From Sorex araneus (taxonomy: Eukaryota > Chordata > Mammalia > Eulipotyphla > Soricidae): a DNA stretch of 64,000 nucleotides. The notes under the pieces were generated by a model. It had not been told where the DNA came from. It worked only from the letters and a program-made list of their open reading frames with translations, and searched no databases. The position numbers and the translations under genes are program-made. The stretch spans positions 78,573,977-78,637,976 of the forward strand of contig NC_073306.1 in assembly GCF_027595985.1 (NCBI RefSeq), written 5' to 3'. Below, piece after piece: positions 34,130 to 44,599 of the stretch; position 1 is the first letter of the stretch, and the number at the start of each line of letters is the position of its first letter.

Positions 34130-34385
34130 AGGATGCACACTACTCAGTCAGGGACACTGATCTGTTCTGGAAATAGTAGGAGACACTTATGTAAGCCCCA
34201 CATGTGCCTGGCACAGTTTGGAGTACTTTGCATATATAGGTTCTGTTTCTTCTCAGCCGCCTTTATGGTATCAGAGGACCGCCCCTGCATAGTCTCACTG
34301 CACCTCCTTATTGCCCTGACTGGCCAGAGAGTTGAAGGCTACAGAGCAATCCAACGGCTGGGCTGTGAGTTGAACCCCAGCAAGT
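34130..34385 (+). mobile_element. Probable MIR/L2-age relic
   Basis: 'ccccacatgtgcctggcaca', 'agtactttgcatatatagg', 'ctgtgagttgaaccccagc' follow the order of an ancient MIR-like element. Confidence 0.4.
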
Positions 34386-34498
34386 TTGGGATCTGAGCCT
34401 CTGAGGACTTGGCATTATTTTTTGTCTCTGTTACTCTGTCCCTATACCAAGACCATGAATTGCTTTAGTAACTCCTTTCTGCCTTCTGTAGTACCTCA

Positions 34499-34617
34499 GT
34501 GGAAGGGAGGGAGGGAGGGAGGGAGGGAGGGAGGGAGGGAGGAAGGAAGGAAGGAAGGAAGGAAGGAAGGAAGGAAGGAAGGAAGGAAGGAAGGAAGGAA
34601 GGAAGGAAGGAAGAAGG
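34499..34617 (+). repeat. (GGGA)n then (GGAA)n microsatellite
   Basis: Two adjoining pure tetranucleotide blocks, GGGA at 34,503-34,541 and GGAA at 34,542-34,612. Confidence 0.97.
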
Positions 34618-34619
34618 AG

Positions 34620-35030
34620 AAAATAAAATTGTACTCAGAGCTCTTATACTGCCCTTTCAACCAGATCAACCGAAAAAAATAGTTGGGAAGACTCTTCCGG
34701 CTAAGAAGTAAGAACAGAAAAACTACAGACTCCTCCTGGAACACTGTCCTCCAGTCCTCTCAGGGCGACTGTGACTTTACCTTTGTGACTGATGTGGGTG
34801 GTGAGCTTCAGAGGACATTGTTGCTGTTGCTTTTCACAATTAGCGGAGGGCACTGGAAAGGCTCCAGGATTTGGGGCACAGAGGACTTGAATGTCATGGC
34901 TGGGACTCACTTCCACAGACTCCTGTGACCTTGCATTTCTCAAGCCCTGTGCTCCATACCAGCCATCTGGGGGCCGGAGTCTTAAGGACAGCATGGTTGA
35001 TTTGGTGAAGACAAGAAGCCATTTCAGAGG
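34620..35030 (+). other. Intron-like unassigned DNA
   Basis: Nothing recognised. Confidence 0.35.
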
Positions 35031-35033
35031 ACA

Positions 35034-35034
35034 G

Positions 35035-35092
<58 letters not shown>
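35034..35092 (+). repeat. (GT)n microsatellite
   Basis: About 56 nt of pure GT. Confidence 0.97.
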
Positions 35093-35093
<1 letters not shown>

Positions 35094-35094
35094 G

Positions 35095-35795
35095 GCCAGT
35101 GAGTGACTGGCCATGCTGTATGAGTCTTGTAAGCCATTAGCCAAGGGAGGGTGGTGAGGTGGATGCTGGCAAGCAGTTTGGGGGAGATTCGTGTTGATCC
35201 GGACACCGTTCCTCGCCTGCTTTCTCCTTACCTGTGTGATGCTGGAGCCGACACTGTGGGTGTTGACTCCATTTCTGGCCCAGACTCCTCTTCCTTGGTT
35301 CCCGCCCCGCTCCTGCTTTGGGCTTGCCTCCAGCTTGTCCACAAAGTGCTGTTTGTTGTAAGGGTGAAGCAGGCAATTCTCTGGGCAGCGGCACTGTGGC
35401 TGCAGGCAGTTGCTGTAGTTCAAAGCAGAGAGCCAAGCTGGAGTCAGAGGGACACTGACAGGGCTTGTTCTTTAGAATTTTGAGCATTGGTTTTTAAAGG
35501 AAAGGAAGGGGAGTAAGAGATGGCTTCTTAATAGAAATATTATGAAACGCCCTGCATGACAGAACAGAATCGGGTAAGGAGAAGTCACTAAGAAGTCACT
35601 GCTTATTACTTTGAAAGCAAATGCATTTGAGTATTTACTCTTGACTACAGAGCATAGTAGGACAGGAAACAAAAGTTAATAGTGCATAATAATAATAGCA
35701 GCGGCTGTCATCTGAGGTGGTTTGTATAGAGCCTGAAGTTTACCACTTTTTAAACCCCACAGTAAAGGTGGGCATTACTTCAGAGTCTATGAATT
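35095..35795 (+). other. Intron-like SINE-free DNA with open frames on both strands
   Basis: Frames of about 110 codons overlap here on both strands with no family recognised and no convincing splice signals. G+C is moderately raised. It could be conserved non-coding sequence. Confidence 0.25.
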
Positions 35796-35798
35796 TCA

Positions 35799-35970
35799 GG
35801 GCCAGAGAGATAGATAGTACACTGGGTGAGATACTTGCCTTGCAGGTGACCAGTCCTGGTTCAAATCCCTGGTACCTTATGGTTCCCTTGAGTAATGTTA
35901 GGAGTGATCCCTGAGCACAGTACCACAGTAGTACTCCCCAAGGTATGACTCAAAGCCAACCAGAGACACA
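35799..35970 (+). mobile_element. SINE-A, diverged
   Basis: 'ggccagagagatagatagta', 'cttgccttgcaggtgacc', 'gttaggagtgatccctgagc'. The only SINE-A in about 6.7 kb. Confidence 0.8.
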
Positions 35971-35974
35971 GAGT

Positions 35975-38440
35975 CCAGTTCCAAAGATTATATAATTGAG
36001 ACTCAATGCTAAATTTCCGTTCATGGGCCGAAGTGCTAAAAGGTAACTGTAAGAACTGATGTTTTAATGATTGCATGAGCCAACCTTTTTGGACATTTGC
36101 TCAGAGGAGGGGAGAGACCGATAGGAAAAGGATCAGAAAAGGATGGATGAGAAAAGACTGAGAAGGTGCTGAGGGGAAGGAAGGGGCAGGGTAGCTAAGG
36201 CACAGCAACACAGGGGAAGGAAACATGAAGACATTGAAGAAGCAACGGACTTGGGAACAAACAGTGCTGTGGCCGAGTGAGGGATCTGGGAAGAGGGGAG
36301 ACAGCGAAGGCATTTGGGTGGAGTGCAGAAGGCCTGCACTGTCCTGCTAGCGGGGTGGGGTGTGTGTGTTAGACTTATTCCCTTGCCTTTTAAAGATTAT
36401 TCCATGAAAGGGTCTGGAGAAATAAGTTCTCTGTCTGTAGGCTCCTGGTGCTGGGGACAAGACTGGGAGAAACTGTTGGCTGCTGTGTGTCTCCGCGGGG
36501 CTGCAGTTGAGGATCAGCTGAGAGTTAGAGTATCTGTATTCTTTGCATACACTCCTCAGTATCAGACGCCGTTAGCCGACAGTTGACTGATTCCATAGGG
36601 CCTATGAAATGTGGTGAAAAGACCCTGAATGCAGGAAGATGAGGAACTGGTTCCTGCAGGCACTAGGGCACTGGGGAGAGGGTACCTTGCTGAAGCCAGT
36701 TGTGGGTTTGTCATTGTGTGTCATTTTTATATGCTGGGAAAGGTGCCAAAAACCAAATGGTGGGGTTAGTCTGTCTATTTAAGTTTTATGGATTGCTTTT
36801 TATTTTATTTTTTATAAATGTTAATCTCAGAACGTTGCCATCGACACGTTTATTTTCCCCAATCTTATCTCAGTGTAGTATGGCTCTGATCTTCAGCCTC
36901 TATACTAAAATTTTCTTTTCTATTTACTTAGAAGGAAATGGAACAGGTGGGATTTCGTGAATGTTTGTCTCAGCACAGGGGTTCTTTCCTTGAGCTTCAG
37001 ATCCTGAATTTCCTGCCCGGGACTCCTGGCCACAAGCAAATAGTTCGCTTGTTCAGTCAGGAGTTAAATGAAGCAGTTGTCACTTGACAATTTCCTGGGA
37101 CCCAGGCTGAATTTAGGCCATTATTTTCAAATGCTACGGAGTCCTCATGCCAGTCTTTTTGAGTTCTAAATCAGCTGCTGACTTTTAAATCATAATTTTG
37201 CTGGGAAGGCAAACAGTTCTACAGAGCAACCCTTTCAACATTAAAGAAACGATAAATTGTAATTTATGATTAAAAAATAATGTTAGTTCCAAATTTTAAC
37301 TCTCTCCTCTCGCTTCTCCACTGTTCTTTAGCTTGCCGTATGTTTGCAAACCATTCTCATGACCTTCTGCTATACAGTGTATTTGTAGTAGGGCCAGATT
37401 ATACACACACCACTGACTTCATCTGACCTCTGAATTTCAGCCCTTGAGCCCCTTCAGTTCTTTGCCTTATGCTAACAATGTTGTCTTGAAAAGAATATTA
37501 TTTCCCATGGAACTTTACAGATGGCCTGTTGAATAGTAGGATCATACTCTGTGAAGCTCAGGCCTGAGCTCCTTAAATTTTAACATCTCTGGTTTGCTAG
37601 TGCTGACTTTTTTCTGTTTTTGCATTTCAAGTCTAGAAGCGGTTGCTACCCACTGGGCATCACCAGCCCCTCCCTGAAAATTAAAGGGAGCACAGAAATG
37701 AAACTGGACTCCTTGTTTTTTTTTCACCTCCTTGTTAATTTAAGTCAATTGGCTTGCCCTGGTTTGCCCTTTCACACCTCCCAAATTAGTGTTATGTGCA
37801 AATTTGATTATAACGGTGTGAATAATTTCTTAATTACTTTTGTTTTCTTTCTTAGTTTTTTTTTGTTTGCTTTTTTTCCTAGTTGCTTTTGAATAGCGAT
37901 TTGATACTTTACCTGATTGTTCTTTTCTTCATCTTACTACTAGATGTATCCAGTGTTTTGTTGTTGCTTTTGTTTGTTTTTCCGGTCTAGTGGTTTAGTT
38001 GGTTGTGTGGTTCTTATAGCCATATAAATTGTTGACTTCAGGATCTTGATTTGGGGATACTGTATCTAATGCCTCTCCCAGATGTGTCAAATGCTTCTCC
38101 CAGCTCAAAGTCCTCCTGGTTCTTTAGGTCCTTCTTTTGTTAATTTCAGTTCCTCAGTCCCAGGCTGTTCTGGAGCCTTGAAATTAAAGGTTCTGATCAA
38201 GGTGAGGAAGCAAGCTTGTCTTACTATAAATACCATTCCCTTTCTTTTCAAGTATTTACTTACTAAGCAGCGTAACAGAGCACATTATATCCCTACCCCC
38301 TCCAACCAGTAATTTTTTACTGCCTGGAGAAAAATCTGAGGCCTGTCCTCTTCCTGTCACTCTGCCTGTCTGTGGACTGCACCCTGGAAGTTCTCATGCT
38401 GGAGAAAGCAAACCCAATCTAGTTGCGCCCTGTTAAAATG
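35975..38440 (+). other. Intron-like SINE-free DNA
   Basis: About 2.5 kb with no recognised repeat or supported exon. Confidence 0.35.
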
Positions 38441-38444
38441 TGGA

Positions 38445-38640
38445 TTAAAAGTAGACTCTGGGCAGCCAGGCTGCCCTTATTCAGGTATTTGCGGATGGTA
38501 TTACTATGGGCAAATCATTAATATCTATGTTTCTTTCCTGATCTGTAACATGGAGTTGGTGGTAATTCCTATCTCACTGGATTATTGTTGGGAGTAATTT
38601 AATGCATGTAAAGTGGTTAGAGTTAGTGTAGTTAGGGTTA
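38445..38640 (+). mobile_element. MIR
   Basis: 'gtagactctgggcagccagg', 'actatgggcaaatcattaat', 'ctgatctgtaacatggagtt', 'aatgcatgtaaagtggttag' in MIR order. Confidence 0.8.
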
Positions 38641-38789
38641 ATTTTTAAATGGTTGAATAACGTTTCTGGGTTTTGTAGGTAACTTTGTTTCTTTTTCATG
38701 ATACTGACTTTATCCATTCCATTGCAAAAGCAAATGAAAGTGATTTTCATTTGCAGGCAAAATCAATAATCAGACATCTGATTTTGCAA

Positions 38790-39525
38790 TCTTTTTTTTT
38801 TTTTAATTGAATCACCGTGAGATACAGTTACAAAGCTTTCATGTTTGAGATTCAGCCATACAATGATCAAACACCCATTCCTCCACCAGTTCAAACTTTG
38901 CACCACCAGTGTTCCCACTATCCTCCCCACCCCCATCCCAGTCCTCCCCCTGCCTCTATGACAGGCATTTTCTCATATACTCTCTATTTTGGGGCATTAT
39001 ATTTTGCTCACATTCTCCCACCACCATTCAAGCTTGCCTTCCAGGGGCAGATGCGAGATAATTCATTTTCCATTGCTCATTTTGCATATCATGAGTGGTT
39101 GCACGGCCACTTTTGCGGCCACGTGCTTCTGAAATTCTAAGATTGTAAATGGATGGATTGCAGAGACATCTCTGTAGGGAGCTAATCCACTTTGGGATTC
39201 AGTTGGGCTCCACTATGAGAGTCCGGGCTGCTGGTGTGCCAAGATGGTTGTGAGTGTGACATTTGGCATCGGGAGCGGATGGAGAGCCAGGAAGGGACTG
39301 CCCTGCTCTGCTTGGAGATTTAGTTCTGGAACCCTCATACCTGGGCCTTGCTTGTGGAAGCTCATGATTGCTAGGATTCCATCTGGAGTAGGTGGGGAGA
39401 CTGCACCTGCTCCATCTGGGGCGCCCCAATGATATCAGCTCGGTATGGGGCCCGGAGAAATCTCTGGTGCTGTGGTGTTGTCTGGGACTTGCTGCTGCTG
39501 TGTCTCTGGGTGGTTTTGCCATCTT
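38790..39525 (-). mobile_element. L1-tailed chimera (5'-like front fused to L1 3' end)
   Basis: On the minus strand it begins at about 39,525 with 'aagatggcaaaaccaccc', like the start of an L1 5'UTR, continues through about 450 bp of GC-rich sequence, and passes near 39,030 into a normal L1 3' end (G-rich block, 'ggaatgggtgtttgatcatt', 'cacggtgattcaatt') and A-tail (T-run at 38,791-38,804). All of ORF1 and ORF2 are missing. An internally deleted, non-autonomous L1 derivative is the simplest explanation. No clear target duplication found. Confidence 0.75.
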
Positions 39526-39806
39526 AAATTATTTATAAATTGCTTTCCTTCTTTTAGATGCCATTAACATAAGATCATTGAGAACTGATAGATTCAAAAG
39601 GTGATGTATGACATTCCTAACCAACTCATATAACATGTTATATGTATGCTTATATATATATCTATACCCTAAGACATTATTTCTTAGCAATAAATATTGC
39701 ATAAAACTTACTAAAACCCAATCATATTTTAAAAATAGTATTAGATAGTTGGGATTTTAATATGTTGATTTTAATACATGACCAAAAAATGCATTTAACC
39801 GAAGCA

Positions 39807-39990
39807 AAGGCAGAGATATAGTACAGGAATTAAGACATTTGCCTTTCATATGAGCAACTCCAGTCCACAGTACAGAACCACAGTGCCAGGGGTTGCTCCT
39901 GAGTAGACAGACAGGAATAGCCCTTAAACCCTGCTGGATGTGGCTCCCAAACCAAAGAAATAAAAATTTAACAGTAATAAAAAAAATGGA
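39807..39990 (+). mobile_element. Old SINE-A relic
   Basis: 'caaaggcagagatatagtac', 'gccaggggttgctcctgagt', 'tggctcccaaaccaaag'. Confidence 0.7.
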
Positions 39991-40264
39991 AGCAAAAACA
40001 TCCACTACAGACGAAGACTTAGACGAAAATGCCTTCCAAGGGAAAGTGTCTTTTAGGATTGTTTTTAGTCTATATCACACACCTAGCAATCTCCATTCAG
40101 TAAATAGCCCAGGGCTGTTCCTTGCCTATGTCTGTGCCAGGAACACTGTGAATAGTTTTCATTTGTGTACAGGTATTTGCATTTAGTCAAACTTCTGTGG
40201 TTTCTTGTTATTTCGTATTTAGGCACATTAAATCACAGTACACTCATCAATATGACCCACTTTA

Positions 40265-40750
40265 TTTTTTTTAATTTTTTTATTAGTGAATCACCGTGAG
40301 GTACAGTTACAAACTTATGAACTTTTGTGTCTGCATTTCAGTCATACAGTGACTGTTTACATCCCTCCACCAGTGCCCATTCTCCTCTAACAATGTTCCC
40401 AGTATCCCTCCCACCATCCCCACCCGATCCCCCACCATCCCACCCTGCCTCTGCGACAGTGCATTCCCCTTTTCTCTCTCTTTTTTTGTGTGTTACAGTA
40501 TTAAGGTATTGAGTGGCCATTGTGTTTGGTCTATAGTCTACTTTCGGCACGCATCTTTCAACCCGAATAGGTCCTCCCAACATCCTCTACTTGGTGTTCC
40601 CTTCTCTATCTCAGCTGCCTTTTCCCTAAGCATGTGAGGCCAGTTTCCAGGCTGTGGGGCAGGCATCCTCGTCCTTAGATCGCACTCATCTGTGGAATAT
40701 AAAGTAACAGAGTGGGAAACTAACACCCAAGAAAGAGTAGTAGAGATAGA
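40265..40750 (-). mobile_element. L1 3' end with 5' inversion (twin priming)
   Basis: Exact 16-nt duplication 'aatatgacccacttta' at 40,249-40,264 and 40,751-40,766. From 40,265 to about 40,676 it is minus-strand L1 3'UTR (A-tail as T-run, then complements of the words seen at 13,530-13,890). From about 40,677 to 40,750 it switches to plus-strand L1 sequence matching 13,424-13,495 ('cgcactcatctgtggaata', 'actaacacccaagaa'), the last ORF2 codons and the 3'UTR start. Inverted 5' segments of this kind are the known signature of twin priming. Confidence 0.93.
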
Positions 40751-40783
40751 AATATGACCCACTTTAAAAGTTGAAAGAATGAG

Positions 40784-40966
40784 GGGCTGGAGCGATAGCA
40801 CAGCGGGTAGGGCGTTTGCCTTGCACGCGGCCGACCCGGGTTCGAATCCCAGCATCCCATATGGTCCCCTGAGCATGGCCAGGGGTGATTCCTGAGTGCA
40901 GAGCCAGGAGTAACCCCTGTGCATCGCCAGGTGTGACCCAAAAAGCAAAAAAAAAAAAAAAAAAGT
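40784..40966 (+). mobile_element. SINE-A, youngest-looking copy
   Basis: Almost consensus, intact A-box 'tagcacagcgggta' and B-box 'gggttcgaatccc', 18-nt A-tail. Exact 18-nt duplication 'aaaagttgaaagaatgag' at 40,766-40,783 and 40,967-40,984. Confidence 0.97.
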
Positions 40967-40989
40967 AAAAGTTGAAAGAATGAGAGAAT

Positions 40990-42550
40990 ACTAGGGTGGA
41001 GACGTGGCATTGACAGAACACATGCCTCACTTGTCCATCAAGTTTAATTGACCAATGGGTCTGTCTTAACTATTTTATAAAATAATACTCAGCTGCAACC
41101 TAAGTGTTTATTTGACCTAATTTATTCAGACTTCCATTACTAAGTCTTCAGATCAGTTGACTGCTTTCAAATACATGCTTATAGTTTAATACAAATTTGA
41201 AAAAGCCATAAAGTAATACAGCGTAGTCAAAAGGGCACATTGCAAGTTGAGTTCTAAAGCTGAGATCTTTCAGAGGTAAAGCTATGTAGCACCAAATGTG
41301 CTACAGTTTACCTCAGTTTACCCCAAATTCACCCCTAAATCTACTCACTCACTTTCTCTTCCGTTTAAAGAAGGAAGAACAGATCCAGAGGGGAGTTTTA
41401 ACTCCATTTTCTGCCACTTTGAGACACGACTTAGCATCTCTGATCTCTGCTATGGCCACTTTTCCAACATAGTGGTGATGGCACATTACTGCAAAGGCAG
41501 TTCCAAGAATTCAGTGACATGGGGTCTGTGAGGATCCTTGTGAGTGTGACTACACCTGTGCAAGGTGCTCAAATTCGTGAAGGCTATGTTTAGAAGCAGA
41601 GGGACTGAGTTGAGGGACCGCTTGCTCTGACCTGTAGCCACCCTGGACTGTGTTTTTACCATGTATCTGGGATTTCCAACCACATCAGGTTTTCTCTCCG
41701 CTTCATCTGTAGCAGAGAAAACTAGGTTCTCAAAACAAAACAAAACAAAACAAAACAAACCAACAACCAACTTTAGGTATAATAACATATAACTAAAGTC
41801 CTGTTCTCAAGTAAGTATTTGTCCAACTTTGGCCAAGGTGTTTTTTCTCTCTGTCCTCCCCATTAATGTTTTATGAAACAGTGTCATGGAGGAGTACTTA
41901 CTCTGTTGCTGTGTCTTGGAGCACTTCCTCTGTTGCAGCAGATTTTTTAAAAAGATGATTAGTGTTCCTTGCTCCATTGTGCCAAAAGAAATGACAGTCA
42001 GGCTCCTTGAAGATGGCTAATAATCCTCTGTGGGTAACTGGCAGTTGGCACCCAGGAGATCTCCCTTGAAAGCCAGGGCCCAAGTTTTGCTGCAGCTTGT
42101 CAATGAGGGCAAGGGCAAAGAAAGCCTGTTTCATGTGCCACCTGAGATGTGAAGACAGTGACTCTGCTATAAAGGCTTCTCGGGTATGGAGAAGCACTCT
42201 TGTAGATAACCAGACACATTATCTTTTTTCCCCTTCATATTTGCAATGTCCAACTAAAACAGTTCATAGCCAAGAATCCCAATATTCACATACCAAATTC
42301 TTGCAGCACACATTTTTAACCACCCTAGTAAACTCTTCTCTAGAAGGAAGAAAGATCAGCAGCAGTGTTTTAGGATATGGGTTTATCATTTCCTCTTCCA
42401 TACCCATTAGTTCTCAGAAAAGCCATCTCTTGTCACTTAATCTGGGGCCTTTCTAAAATGACTTACAGTCTTGCTGCCCTCATCTATCAACTAAGGTACT
42501 TAGGAGATGGAACCTTTTAAAGTGAACCCCCATATTTGAACATTATATGG
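40990..42550 (+). other. Intron-like SINE-free DNA
   Basis: Contains a short (AAAAC)n at 41,735-41,758. No exon supported. Confidence 0.35.
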
Positions 42551-42552
42551 CT

Positions 42553-42630
42553 AAAACCCAATCACAAACAACTTCGTAACTGTATTGTACTGTGATTCAG
42601 TTAAAAAAAATGAAAAATTAAAAATAAAGA
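42553..42630 (+). mobile_element. L1 3'-end fragment
   Basis: 'cgtaactgtattgtactgtg', 'tgattcagttaaaaaaaa', then an A-rich tail: the last roughly 60 bp of a diverged L1. Confidence 0.7.
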
Positions 42631-42631
42631 G

Positions 42632-42795
42632 AACCCTCAGAGTGTGAGAGACTATACAGCAGCTAAGGCACTTGCCTAGTATGTAGCCGACCTGGTTTCA
42701 GTTGCTGATAGTGCCTATTCCTTGAGCATAGAGTTAGGAGTAGCCCTGGGCACTGTGTGCTCAAAAAACAAAAACAAAAACAAAAACAAAACTCA
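42632..42795 (+). mobile_element. Old SINE-A relic with (CAAAAA)n tail
   Basis: 'gtgagagactatacagcagc', 'cacttgcctagtatgtagcc', tail of CAAAAA repeats at 42,766-42,790. Confidence 0.65.
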
Positions 42796-43089
42796 CCATA
42801 AATAAGTGAAGTGAATCCCCAGAATTCCTTCAAAGTCTTGGAGGGGAATAGTGATGATGTCCTTCACACTTTCTTGGAGCATGATTTTCCTCAGCCTGTA
42901 AAGTTGTGATTTTAATCTTCTTTTCCCTCCTCAGCCATGGTAAGGGTGAACAACTTTCCCATGGATCTCAGAAGGGTGAGAGCTGAGTCCTGGAGAAGAT
43001 GCTGTGGTGCTAGGTCTGCAGCTGCTCAGAAGTGTGGTGGGAGCCATGCCATGTTAGGGTTATTGGTGGTCTATATGATAAACTTCGGT

Positions 43090-43270
43090 GGTTTCTTTTT
43101 CTTTTTTGCTTTTTGGGTGCACCCGGTGATACAAAGGGATAACCCCTGGCTTTGCACTCAGGAATTACTCCTGGCGGTGTTCAGGGGATCACTTGGGATG
43201 CTGGGAATGGAACCCGGGTCGACCACGTAAAAGGCAAACACCCTACCCGCTATACTATCACTCTATCCTC
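43090..43270 (-). mobile_element. SINE-A
   Basis: Complete minus-strand copy. Imperfect duplication 'tataYRataaactt' at about 43,073 and 43,271. Confidence 0.92.
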
Positions 43271-43274
43271 TATA

Positions 43275-43820
43275 CAATAAACTTTGGAGCCCACTGCATG
43301 GAGTGGATGTAAATACATATTTTTGGAGAAGGGCGTCTAGGGGAGAACTGGGATTATTTTTAGCCTGTGTCCAGTGGCTGTGCTGGAGGAGAGGTTTTGA
43401 ATGCGGGTGTGGGTGCAGCAGCGTCTGTGCATGCCGAGAGGGCTTTGTCCCAAGACTCCTCGGGTGCTGTGCTGTTTGCTTTCTATGAAGCAGAACACAC
43501 TTAACCATAACGTCACAAAACATCAGCATGGCAGGGGGGGACAAAATTAGAGAGTTTACTGTGGACACGTCATATCCATGACTTTGCATTTTTCAGAACT
43601 AAGGGAGATTTTTAGAAGCTCGATAGTTTTCATTTTCTGTGTTCGCAGACACAGAAACCAATGCTCTGCAGCTTCATTGCAACGTGGTTTCCTTTGCCTT
43701 TTCTTACGAATTTAATTTTTCTTCGGAGATTTTCCTTCTAGGCTTTTGGAGTTATAATGAGTAACAGAATTGAAGGAAGGGATACCAACCAGTATTTAAA
43801 ATAGAATTGGATCCTTAATA
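43275..43820 (+). other. Intron-like unassigned DNA
   Basis: Nothing recognised. Confidence 0.35.
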
Positions 43821-43827
43821 ACATAGT

Positions 43828-43935
43828 AATTGGGACCAGAGAGATAGTATAGGACTTGCCTTGAATGCAGCCCAGTTGGATCCCTGGCACAACAGAAGGT
43901 CCTCTGAATACCACAGGATGTAGCCCCCCACCCAT
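43828..43935 (+). mobile_element. Old SINE-A relic with deletion
   Basis: 'gggaccagagagatagtata', 'cccagttggatccctggc'. Much of the head and body is deleted. Confidence 0.6.
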
Positions 43936-43969
43936 TCCCCACGTAACATAATCATTGAGAGATTATTTA

Positions 43970-44056
43970 TTTTTACAGTGCTGAATATCAAATTTGTACC
44001 CAGGGCCTTACACATATAAGACACATGTTTTACCTCATAGCCGTATGCCAGGTCCT
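43970..44056 (-). mobile_element. Old SINE fragment
   Basis: 'acccagggccttacacatat' and 'tacctcatagccgtatgcc'. Confidence 0.4.
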
Positions 44057-44239
44057 GATGTGGATTTTTTTTTCATATTTCAAGTTATTTTAATAAAAGA
44101 TTTGGCACTGAGTGAAGGATTTAAAATGATGCTATACCCATAAACTATCACTTGAATTGTTTTTGGTTTTTTATCTCCATATACAAGGTGATTAACAGTT
44201 GTTTTGACTATAATCCATCTTTTATTCACATCAATTTAT

Positions 44240-44405
44240 GGTTTTTGGAGGGCCACACTTGGCAGTGCTCAGGACTTTCTTCTGGCTCTGCTCAGGGATT
44301 GCTCCTGGCAGTGCTTAGGAGACTCTGGGCAGTGTGGGGTATTGAATCTGAGTCAACTGCTTGTAAGGCAGACATTGTACTCACTGTACCATTTCTCTAG
44401 GCCCC
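44240..44405 (-). mobile_element. SINE-A relic
   Basis: 'ggccacacttggcagtgctc' to 'accatttctctaggcccc'. Confidence 0.82.
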
Positions 44406-44436
44406 GATTGGTATTTTTTAATTAATTTAATTAGTA

Positions 44437-44592
44437 TTTGTTTGTTTGGAGCCGTACCCGGCAATACTCAGGGGGTACTCTGGGCTCTGCACTCAGGAAT
44501 TACTTCAGGAGGTTTTTCGGGGGACTGTATGGAATGCTGGGATTGAACCCAGGTCAGCCAAGTGCAAGGCAAGTGCCTTACTTGCCGACAAA
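44437..44592 (-). mobile_element. SINE-A relic, head-truncated
   Basis: 'gtacccggcaatactcaggg' to 'caaggcaagtgccttacttg'. Confidence 0.82.
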
Positions 44593-44599
44593 GAAGTTT

